From: Burkholderiales bacterium
GTDB taxonomy: Bacteria; Pseudomonadota; Gammaproteobacteria; Burkholderiales; Burkholderiaceae_C
Length of the DNA: 46,762 nucleotides
Direction of reading: 5' to 3'
NCBI GenBank assembly: GCA_019509985.1
Contig: JAEKLF010000072.1
Location: 1-46,762, forward strand
In this document: piece after piece, positions 40,597-46,762 of the stretch
Layout: each line of letters starts with the position of its first letter
How positions within the stretch are numbered: position 1 is the stretch's first letter
The notes under the pieces: model-generated
Seen by the model: only the letters and a program-made list of their open reading frames with translations
What the model was told of the DNA's origin: nothing
The model's database searches: none
Made by a program: the position numbers and the translations under genes

Positions 40597-41360
40597 ACTG
40601 GAACTCACGTCTGGCCCGTGTGCTGCCGCCACTGGCGGTCATCGCCGTGCTCATCGCCGTCTGGTGGGGCATCGTCGTCTACACCGAGAGCCCCATCTTC
40701 CCGACGCCCTGGGCCGTCGTCACCGGCACGCTGGAGCTGGCCCAGGACGGCACGCTGTGGGAGCACATCACCGCGTCGCTGATGCGCGTGGGCATCGGCT
40801 TCGGGCTGGCCATGCTGGTGGGCATTCCGCTGGGCCTGTGGATGGGCTGGGTGGGCGCGGCCTACCGCACCTTCAACCCCATCTTCCAGATGCTGCGGCC
40901 GATCTCGCCGATCGCCTGGATTCCTCTGGCCATCCTGTGGTTCGGCGTCGGTGACGTGTCGCCCATCTTCCTGATCTTCATCTCGTCAGTGTTCCCGCTC
41001 ATCGTGCAGACGACCTCGGGCGTGCACACCATCGACCGGCGCTACCTGCGCGCGGCGGCCAACTTCGGCGTGTCGCGCAGCGTCATGTTCCGCCGCGTCG
41101 TCATCCCCGCCGTGCTGCCGGAAATCATCATCGGCATGCGCATCGGCATCGGCGTGGCGTGGCTGGTGGTTGTCGCGGCCGAGATGATCGCGCTGCGCTC
41201 GGGCCTGGGCTACCTGATCATGGACTCGCGCAACGCCGGCAACCGCTACGACCTCGTCATCGCCAGCATGATCCTCATCGGCGTCATCGGCTTGGCTCTG
41301 GACGGCGCGACCCGCCTGCTCGAAAAACTCAAGACCGTGCGTTGGCGCTATGTCCGGTGA
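40593..41360 (+). CDS. ABC transporter permease (nitrate/sulfonate/taurine class)
   Basis: 255 aa read from TTG 40593, which overlaps the cupredoxin stop as TTGA and has GGAGA 7 nt before it; no ATG fits near the homology start. Inner-membrane BPD_transp_1 protein with about six hydrophobic segments and the EAA loop AAANFGVSRSVMFRRVVIPA. Blocks SPIAWIPLAILWFGVGDVSP and AGNRYDLVIASMILIGVIGL are typical of SsuC/TauC/NrtB permeases. It works with the binding protein 1 kb upstream and the ATPase downstream. Confidence 0.93.
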   Translation: MNWNSRLARVLPPLAVIAVLIAVWWGIVVYTESPIFPTPWAVVTGTLELAQDGTLWEHITASLMRVGIGFGLAMLVGIPLGLWMGWVGAAYRTFNPIFQMLRPISPIAWIPLAILWFGVGDVSPIFLIFISSVFPLIVQTTSGVHTIDRRYLRAAANFGVSRSVMFRRVVIPAVLPEIIIGMRIGIGVAWLVVVAAEMIALRSGLGYLIMDSRNAGNRYDLVIASMILIGVIGLALDGATRLLEKLKTVRWRYVR

Positions 41361-41530
41361 GATGGAGCCCCTCGCCCAGTCGCGCGCTGCTGGACGCAGG
41401 CGCACCTGGTCGGTCCCCCGAGGGGACGGCGATGCTCCCGGGGCGTGCCCCGCTCGCAGATCGCCAGACGGGCCGGCTTGGGAGCGGCCCGGCGCTCGGC
41501 CCCTAACACCCTACCGCCTGGAACACTGAA
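41361..41530. repeat. GC-rich palindromic intergenic element between permease and ATPase genes
   Basis: The 170-nt gap interrupts an otherwise overlapping operon. It holds several short palindromes, for example TCCCCCGAGGGGA and GCTCCCGGGGCGTGCCCCGC, plus GGCCGGCTTGGGAGCGGCC. No gene or clear terminator U-run is present. It looks like a dispersed repeat and could adjust ATPase expression. Confidence 0.5.
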
Positions 41531-42295
41531 ATGCCTCCGAAGATCGCCGTTAGCGGCCTGCAAAAGAGCTTCAAGGCAGCCAAGGGCAAACAACTGCCCG
41601 TCATCCAGGGCGTGGACTTCGAGGTCGCCGAGGGCGAGTTCGTCGCCATCGTCGGCCCCTCGGGCTGCGGCAAGTCGACGTTGATGAACATCCTCGCCGG
41701 CTTCGAGAAGCCCGATGTCGGCAGCCTGCTGATCGACGGCAAGCCGCATCCCGGCCCCAGCCCGCAGGGAATCGTCATCTCGCAGTACGGCTCGGTATTC
41801 CCGTGGCTGACCGTGCAGCAGAACCTGATGTTCGGCCTAACCGGCCAGGAGCACGGCGTCGACGCGGAACGCGCCAAGCTGGCGGACCACTACGCCGCCA
41901 TGGTCGGGCTCAAGGGCTTCGAGGGCGCCTACCCGCACGAGCTGTCGGGCGGCATGCTCAAGCGCGTGGAGCTGGCGCGGGCCTTCATCGTCAAGCCCGA
42001 GATCCTGTATCTCGACGAGCCCTTCTCGGCGCTGGACGCGCTGATGAACCTGCGCATGCGCAACGAGCTGCTGCGCATCCTCGCCGAAGAAAAGCACACG
42101 GTGCTGCTGATCACGCACGACGTCGACGAGGCCCTCTACATGGCCGACCGCATCCTCGTGCTGTCGCCGCGGCCCACGCGCATCCAGGCCCGCTTCGAGC
42201 TGGACATGCCGCACCCGCGCCGCCTCATCAGCCCGGAGATGGATGCGATGCGCGAGGCGATCCTGAAGGAGCTGGGGCTGGACCTCAACCTTTGA
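41531..42295 (+). CDS. ABC transporter ATP-binding protein (NrtD/SsuB/TauB class)
   Basis: 254 aa. Walker A GPSGCGKST (42-50), Q-loop region VISQYGSVFPWLTV, signature LSGGMLKRVELARA (138-151), Walker B LYLDEPFSALD (159-169) and H-loop LLITHDVDEALYMADR. It is the ATPase for the permease and binding protein encoded upstream. Signature LSGGM in place of LSGGQ is a minor variation. It lies after a repeat-containing 170-nt gap; its end overlaps the convergent OsmC gene by 11 nt. Confidence 0.94.
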   Translation: MPPKIAVSGLQKSFKAAKGKQLPVIQGVDFEVAEGEFVAIVGPSGCGKSTLMNILAGFEKPDVGSLLIDGKPHPGPSPQGIVISQYGSVFPWLTVQQNLMFGLTGQEHGVDAERAKLADHYAAMVGLKGFEGAYPHELSGGMLKRVELARAFIVKPEILYLDEPFSALDALMNLRMRNELLRILAEEKHTVLLITHDVDEALYMADRILVLSPRPTRIQARFELDMPHPRRLISPEMDAMREAILKELGLDLNL

Positions 42296-42740
42296 GCAGC
42301 GCGCCGGTGCTGTCCAGCACGCGCAGCGTCACAGGGATGGCCGGCGCCACGCTCTGCGTGACGGTGCAGTAGTCCTCGAAGCTATCCAGCACGCGCTGCA
42401 TGTGGGCCAGGTCGGCGGCCGGCTTGCCCAGGTGCAGGTCAACGGCCAGCCCCTGCACGCGATTGCGGCCACGCTCGTTGCGGCCCACCGTGGCTTTGAC
42501 CTCGGTGCGCAGCGGCGAGGGGTCGTCCTTGTACTTCTGGCAGGCGAACCAGATCGACGCGCTCAGGCAGTTGCCGATGGCCGAGGCCAACAACTCGACG
42601 GGGTCGGGTCCCAGGCCCGTGCCCATCGGCGGCGGCTCGTCGGACAGCAGCACCGGTCGTTCGGCCGCGTAATGGTGCTCGAACTGGTAGCCCAGGCGTT
42701 GAACCAGGGTGACGCTGGGGTTGTCCATGCGGTTGCTCAC
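42285..42740 (-). CDS. OsmC family protein
   Basis: 151 aa (a shorter start at 42728 is possible). OsmC/Ohr fold with two conserved cysteines: Cys58 in LLASAIGNCLSASIW and Cys125 in FEDYCTVTQSV, the usual peroxidatic/resolving pair for thiol-dependent organic hydroperoxide reduction; an extra Cys67 is nearby. Glu49-type acidic residue in GPDPVELLAS is also typical. It belongs to the OsmC-like branch rather than Ohr. It is convergent with the ABC ATPase gene, overlapping by 11 nt. The 162 nt upstream shows no gene. Confidence 0.9.
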   Translation of the reverse strand: MSNRMDNPSVTLVQRLGYQFEHHYAAERPVLLSDEPPPMGTGLGPDPVELLASAIGNCLSASIWFACQKYKDDPSPLRTEVKATVGRNERGRNRVQGLAVDLHLGKPAADLAHMQRVLDSFEDYCTVTQSVAPAIPVTLRVLDSTGALLKG

Positions 42741-42902
42741 GACAAAGTAGGTGGTTGATAAGGTTTCGAATCGGAGGTCAATGTATCGAACCAGCTCGCC
42801 AGATTCCGCAACCGGTCAACGTCAAAGTGTCGATTCCGGCCTCTTCACCGCCGCCCCGGCGACAAAACCGAGGCCGGCCTCAAGGCCCGCAACGCTCCTG
42901 CC

Positions 42903-43490
42903 TCAACTCCCCTGCGGTTCCGTCTCCCGACTCACCCGCGTATAGGCATTGACCCAGTTCACCTCCCACGTCTTGCCGCCGTCGGCGGAGAAGGCCTGTT
43001 CGCTGGCGTGGGTGTCCGGGCCCGTGCTGTAGATGGAGAAGCGCACGAGGATGGCGCGGCCATTGAGGAGTTCCTGGTCGTAGAAATCGATGCGCCCGTC
43101 CTTGAATTCGCCGATGCCCGGGTTGTCGCCGAGCTTGCCGGCGCCGGAGGTCGCGAAGCTCAGGCTCCACTGGCCCGTCTGCGGGTTGTAGACGCGCAGC
43201 GCGATCAGCTCGAGCAGGCCGGATGGGGCCACGCCCTTGTATTCGGCCAGGTTGGCGCGGCCGCCCCAGACCTTGCGCACCACGGTGCGCCCATCCCACT
43301 CCACCCACTCGGTCGAGCCGGTCAGGGGGCGCATCAGCCGCCGGGAATGTTCCGTCCAGGTGCCGAAGATGAAGTCGAAGTCGTGGCTGCCATCGTGCAC
43401 GGCCGTTGCACCGGCTGGGGCAGCCATGGTGGCCGGTGCGGCAAGAAGGGTGGCGGCGGCGAACAGAAGGGTGAGCAGCGGGCGGGCCAT
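42903..43490 (-). CDS. Secreted DUF1579-like protein, copy 2
   Basis: 195 aa with signal peptide about 1-24 (LLFAAATLLAAPATMA). The mature part begins with GSHDFDFIFGTWTEHSRRL, contains RTVVRKVWGGRANLAEY and ISIYSTGPDTHASEQAFS-type strands, and ends with GGKTWEVNWVNAYTRV, a lipocalin-like beta-barrel pattern. It is a diverged paralogue of the next gene upstream, 35 nt away on the same strand. AAGGACA precedes the ATG. Activity is unknown; such proteins are suspected to bind small hydrophobic ligands. Confidence 0.8.
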   Translation of the reverse strand: MARPLLTLLFAAATLLAAPATMAAPAGATAVHDGSHDFDFIFGTWTEHSRRLMRPLTGSTEWVEWDGRTVVRKVWGGRANLAEYKGVAPSGLLELIALRVYNPQTGQWSLSFATSGAGKLGDNPGIGEFKDGRIDFYDQELLNGRAILVRFSIYSTGPDTHASEQAFSADGGKTWEVNWVNAYTRVSRETEPQGS

Positions 43491-43525
43491 GGGGTGTCCT
43501 TGAGGGGCGGAGTGCGGGCGCGGCA

Positions 43526-44107
43526 TCACGAGGCCGCCTTGGTCTTGATGGCGCTGAACGACAGCGCCCAGGTCCTGCCGCCGTCGTCCGAGAAATGCTC
43601 CTCGTACCGGTGCGAGGTCGCCTTGATGTCCGACCACGTGGCCCGCAGCAGAACCGAGCGGCCGTCCAGCGTGTCCAGCAGGAACAGCTCGGCCTTGCCG
43701 TCCTTGAACGAGCCGATCATGCCGGGCGCGAAGGCGCCCGCCGCGCTGTTGATGAAGGTCTGGCTCCACTGGCGCGCGGCGGGGTCGTAGAGGAACAGGC
43801 TCATGCCCTGCCAGTGGCCCTTGGGCCCGTCGGCTTCGATCTCTTCCACCAGGCCCTTGCCGCCCCAGACTTTGCGGATGGTGACGGTGCCACTCAGGCG
43901 CATCACCTCGCTGGATGCCGAGAACGGGTGCAGACGCCGCGTGATCTCGGTGTGCCACACGCCCACGTTGAAGTCGAAGTCATGCGAGCCATCCCGCGCT
44001 GTAGCGGCCTGGGTGGGCGTGCTATCCAGCGCGACGGCCGGGGTCAACGGCAGCAGCGCGGCCGCGGCCGCGAGCAAGCAAGCAAAGCGAAGGTGTCGGC
44101 GGAACAT
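43526..44107 (-). CDS. Secreted DUF1579-like protein, copy 1
   Basis: 193 aa with signal peptide about 1-26 (LLAAAAALLPLTPAVA). Shares the paralogue frame with copy 2: GSHDFDFNVGVWHTEITRRL, VTIRKVWGGKGLVEEIEAD, MIGSFKDGKAELFLLDTLDG and DDGGRTWALSFSAIKTK. It is probably the first gene of a two-gene operon divergent from the MocR regulator. The pair probably arose by tandem duplication. No enzymatic motif is seen. Confidence 0.8.
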   Translation of the reverse strand: MFRRHLRFACLLAAAAALLPLTPAVALDSTPTQAATARDGSHDFDFNVGVWHTEITRRLHPFSASSEVMRLSGTVTIRKVWGGKGLVEEIEADGPKGHWQGMSLFLYDPAARQWSQTFINSAAGAFAPGMIGSFKDGKAELFLLDTLDGRSVLLRATWSDIKATSHRYEEHFSDDGGRTWALSFSAIKTKAAS

Positions 44108-44221
44108 CGATGGCCTTTGGTGAATCCTGTGAAGAGTGAGGCGCGCCGCCGCATGCTCGTCTGAGCCGCCGCCGGTACACCCCGGGCAGGCGCATGTTTG
44201 CGTGGGCCCGCCTGCCGCTGT

Positions 44222-44255
44222 TGGGCCACTTTGGCCACAATTGCTGGGCCACTTT
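44222..44255. promoter_or_regulatory. Direct-repeat operator candidate upstream of the MocR gene
   Basis: TGGGCCACTTT occurs at 44222-44232 and 44245-44255, 23 bp apart (about two helical turns), with a third GGCCAC at 44233-44238. MocR/GabR regulators commonly bind direct repeats in their own divergent promoter region. The site lies 26 nt before the regulator ATG and 115 nt before the DUF1579-like pair. Confidence 0.55.
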
Positions 44256-44280
44256 TCCAGAAGCGCGAGGGGCGCTACCC

Positions 44281-45765
44281 ATGGACCCGATATTCGAGCT
44301 CCAGCTCCGCCGGCCCGCGAAGGGCTCGCGGGCGGCGGCAGACTGCTTGTTCAGGCAGCTGCGTGACGCCATCGCCGAAGGCCGCCTGGCGCCGGGCGCG
44401 CAGCTGCCGCCTACGCGTCGGTCCCAGGCGGTGTTCGGCGTCTCCCGAAACACCTGCGCCTCCGTCTACGACAAGCTCCTCGGCGCCGGCTACCTCACCA
44501 GCCGGCACGGCAGCGGCACTTTCGTCGCCCTGCGCCGGCCGCCCGAGCCGCAGCCCGCTGCTCCGCTCGGTGAGCCGGATGCCCGGCTGAACCCCCTGTG
44601 GCTCGCCGGTGGCGTCACGGCTGCCATGGGCTTCTGGCAGGAGGCGCCAGAGCGCGTCCAGACCGCCCCGGTGGCCGCCGACTTCCGCCCGGCGCTGGTG
44701 GACCCACAGCACTTTCCGCACGACGTGTTCCGCCGCGTCAGCACCCAGCAGCTCCGGGCGCTGGAGCGCAAGCCCGCCAGCCTGCGCAGCCCCCAGGGCA
44801 ACCCGGGCAACCTCGCGCTGCGTAACGCCATCACCCACCACATCGCGCTGACCCGCGCCCTCGCCTGCCGGCCGGGCGATGTCGTCGCCACGTCGGGTGC
44901 GCAGCAAGGCTTCGACCTGCTGGCCCGCGTGCTGGTTCGCGCCGGCGAAACCGTCGTGGCCGTCGAAGACCCCGGTTACCCGCCCCTGCGCGTGCCCTTC
45001 ATGGCGGCAGGCGCCACCGTGGTGCCGGTGCCTGTTGACGAAGAGGGGCTGGTCGTCGAAGCCCTGCCGCGCGAGGCGCGCATCATCTGCGTGACTCCGT
45101 CGCACCAGTTCCCGCTCGGGGTGGCGATGTCACCCGCCCGGCGGCATGCCCTGCTGCGCCATGCGCGGGAGCGTGGCGCGGTCATCGTGGAGGACGACTA
45201 CGACGGCGAGTTCCGCTTCGACGGCGGCCCGCTGCAGGCCCTGAAGGCGGCGGACTCTGCCGACCTCGTGTTCTACGTGGGCACCTTCTCCAAATGCGCG
45301 CTGCCGTCCCTTCGGCTCGGCTTCATCGTCGCGCCGCCGTGGGCCATGCAAGCCCTCGTCGCGGCCAAGAACGCGCAGGACTGGCACTGCTCCACCCCGC
45401 TGCAGGTGACCTTCGCGGCCTTCATCGCAGACGGCCACCTCACCCGCCACGTTCGCCGGATGCGCGAGCTCTACGGCCGCCGTCGCGAGCTGGTGCGCCA
45501 CGCCCTGCTGGGGCCGCTCGCGAAGTGGCTTGAGCCGCTGCCCTCGTTCTACGGCATGCACACCGCGGCTGTCGCGCGGCCCGGTGTCGACGTCGAAGCC
45601 ACCGCCCGGCGAGCCTTGGACGACGGTGTCCAGGTCCACACCCTCGGCCGCTACCACCTCGGGCCCGCCACGCGAACGGGCCTGATCTTCGGCTACGCCG
45701 CCACGGCACCCGCGCAGCTGGCGCTGGGCGTCGCGACGCTGCGCCGGGCGCTTTCCGAGGGCTGA
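44281..45765 (+). CDS. MocR-type transcriptional regulator (GntR HTH + aminotransferase)
   Basis: 494 aa from ATG 44281. A GntR winged helix at about 15-85 (LFRQLRDAIAEGRLAPGAQL, then FGVSRNTCASVYDKLLGAGY, RHGSGTFV) is joined by a linker to a fold-type I aminotransferase domain. PLP Lys338 lies in YVGTFSKCALPSLRLGFI, with the PLP-contacting Asp in VEDDYDGEF and YP in DPGYPPLR. It is a PLP- or amine-sensing regulator of the GabR/PdxR kind. The longer frame to 44194 runs through the operator repeats and is rejected. Candidate targets are itself and the divergent DUF1579-like pair; effector unknown. Confidence 0.92.
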   Translation: MDPIFELQLRRPAKGSRAAADCLFRQLRDAIAEGRLAPGAQLPPTRRSQAVFGVSRNTCASVYDKLLGAGYLTSRHGSGTFVALRRPPEPQPAAPLGEPDARLNPLWLAGGVTAAMGFWQEAPERVQTAPVAADFRPALVDPQHFPHDVFRRVSTQQLRALERKPASLRSPQGNPGNLALRNAITHHIALTRALACRPGDVVATSGAQQGFDLLARVLVRAGETVVAVEDPGYPPLRVPFMAAGATVVPVPVDEEGLVVEALPREARIICVTPSHQFPLGVAMSPARRHALLRHARERGAVIVEDDYDGEFRFDGGPLQALKAADSADLVFYVGTFSKCALPSLRLGFIVAPPWAMQALVAAKNAQDWHCSTPLQVTFAAFIADGHLTRHVRRMRELYGRRRELVRHALLGPLAKWLEPLPSFYGMHTAAVARPGVDVEATARRALDDGVQVHTLGRYHLGPATRTGLIFGYAATAPAQLALGVATLRRALSEG

Positions 45766-45891
45766 CACGAGCTGACGCGAGGCGGCTCGCGCCACGAACA
45801 AAGCAGCTGTGTCATCGAGGCGTTTCCCGATGTCGACCTGCACGTGGCGAGCAACAGGCCGGCGAAACGGGAATGCGCTCGGGACCTGGGG

Positions 45892-46569
45892 TCAATGTCG
45901 CGGCGTTGCCCCCCAGCCCGCCGCGAGCGGAGCCGTATTGATCGCCAGCTGCGCGGCGAAGGCTCGCTGGTAGGCCGGCCGCGCCTCGCCGCGCGCGACG
46001 TAGGCAGCCAGGCTCGGAAACTCGCTCAGCAGGCCGGACGACCGCAGCCGCAGCAGCACCGACACCATCAGCAGGTCGCCCGCGCTGAAGCCGCCGTCCA
46101 GCCATTCGGCGTCGCCCAGGCGGGCGGCCAGCTGGGTCAGCCGGGCGCGCACCCGGTCCTGGACGAGGAGCAGGCGCTCGTCCTTCCAGGGCTTGTCGCC
46201 TTCCGTGAACTTGACGATGACGAGTTCCAGGATGGGCGGCTCGATCGTGTTGAGCGCCGCGAACATCCAGGTGATGGCGCGCGCCCTGGCATTGGCATCG
46301 GCGGGGAACAACGGGCCCGGCTGGCGCTCGGCGATGTGCAGCACGATGGCGCCGGTCTCGAACAGCGCGAGGTCGCCTTCCTCGTAGGTGGGGATCTGGC
46401 CGAAGGGATGCAACGCCAGATGCGCGGCCTCCTTCATTGCGCGGAAGGACACCAGGCGCACCTCGTAGGGCAGGCCGGCTTCCTCCAGCGCCCAGCGCAC
46501 GCGCGTGTCGCGCACCAGCCCCTTGCCGCCGTCGGGCGACCGTTCAAAGGCGGTGATGGTGATGGTCAT
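45892..46569 (-). CDS. Glutathione S-transferase family protein
   Basis: 225 aa. N-terminal thioredoxin-like half with RVRWALEEAGLPYEVRLVSF, cis-Pro in FGQIPTYEEGDLALFETGAI and the glutathione-contacting E-T pair. C-terminal helical half with FSAGDLLMVSVLLRLRSSGL (N-capping Asp in the usual place). AAAGGA stands about 11 nt upstream of the ATG. Substrate is unknown; the class is the general bacterial GST-like one. It stands alone after the MocR gene; the 126-nt gap between them has no feature. Confidence 0.92.
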   Translation of the reverse strand: MTITITAFERSPDGGKGLVRDTRVRWALEEAGLPYEVRLVSFRAMKEAAHLALHPFGQIPTYEEGDLALFETGAIVLHIAERQPGPLFPADANARARAITWMFAALNTIEPPILELVIVKFTEGDKPWKDERLLLVQDRVRARLTQLAARLGDAEWLDGGFSAGDLLMVSVLLRLRSSGLLSEFPSLAAYVARGEARPAYQRAFAAQLAINTAPLAAGWGATPRH

Positions 46570-46645
46570 CTCGTGAGTATCCTTTCAACGTGCGGCAAGC
46601 CAAGGCTCGTCAGCTGCTTTGCGCGCATGGCGTTTGCGGTCGTCT

Positions 46646-46762
46646 TCAATCGCAGTGCTGAAAGCGCTTGCACTCTGCGGCCGCATGAACTGACATCAGA
46701 ATGTTCTCGCCAGCGATGTGCTTCGAGGTGAACCTCACCCAGGAGCCATCAGGAATATCCGT
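46646..46762 (-). CDS. Possible C-terminal end of a gene running off the window
   Basis: A minus-strand frame enters at the right edge and stops with TGA at 46646-46648 after 38 codons: it reads TDIPDGSWVRFTSKHIAGEN, then ILMSVHAAAECKRFQHCD. Third-position GC is lower than in neighbouring genes, so it may be noncoding or of foreign origin. No family is recognised. Confidence 0.3.
   Translation of the reverse strand, partial: TDIPDGSWVRFTSKHIAGENILMSVHAAAECKRFQHCD

Noticed and set aside
41385..41515. Intrinsic terminator between permease and ATPase genes
   Set aside because: Several GC palindromes are present, but none is followed by a T-run on either strand, so it was recorded as a repeat element only.

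Overview
The window is very GC-rich with dense, mostly protein-coding content. Codon use, the gene families present and the GC-rich hairpin repeats suggest a Burkholderiales betaproteobacterium of the Roseateles/Pelomonas/Rubrivivax kind. This placement is inferred from protein appearance and was not computed. No rRNA, tRNA, CRISPR array or complete insertion sequence was seen.

Positions 1-6.7 kb hold housekeeping and regulatory genes: a partial conserved hypothetical, a PAS-domain protein, a YdeI/OmdA-like protein, a two-component pair (NarL-type regulator, then a hybrid histidine kinase), a small hypothetical, and a RibD/DHFR-type reductase divergent from a SigX5-like ECF sigma factor with a SnoaL-like tail.

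Positions 6.6-30.5 kb form a co-oriented (minus-strand) pectin/arabinan utilisation locus. In transcription order it holds an AGE-family lipoprotein, a TonB-dependent receptor, a leaderless GH43, L-arabinonate dehydratase, alpha-ketoglutarate semialdehyde dehydrogenase, GH51 arabinofuranosidase, a lipoprotein GH43 endo-arabinanase, GH127 beta-L-arabinofuranosidase, a furanose ABC importer of YtfQ/YtfR/YtfT/YjfF type with a GH31 glycosidase embedded in it, a shrunken GH43 remnant and a DUF6250 protein. The reading is: arabinan fragments enter through the TonB receptor, secreted GH43/GH127/GH51 free L-arabinofuranose in the periplasm, the furanose importer brings it in, and oxidative non-phosphorylating catabolism leads to 2-oxoglutarate. 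The sugar dehydrogenase, lactonase, L-KDA dehydratase and a dedicated regulator are not in the window. Three promoters in the locus share one architecture: a GSATCG-type motif, 18 bp, a -35, 18 bp, and a TAG-type -10.

Positions 30.5-38.4 kb carry ordinary genes: DUF2805, an alpha/beta hydrolase, a RecQ-like helicase, an acyl-CoA dehydrogenase, a KefC-like antiporter and glutamate dehydrogenase with a clear terminator.

Positions 38.5-42.3 kb hold the most novel-looking unit: a Tat-exported NrtA/SsuA-like binding protein, a SCO copper chaperone, a one-domain type-1 cupredoxin and an ABC permease, all joined by 4-nt stop/start overlaps, followed by the ATPase. I infer an ABC system linked to copper handling. 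The rest (42.3-46.8 kb) holds an OsmC protein, two tandem secreted DUF1579-like paralogues, a divergent MocR regulator with direct repeats at its promoter, a GST and a possible gene end at the right edge.
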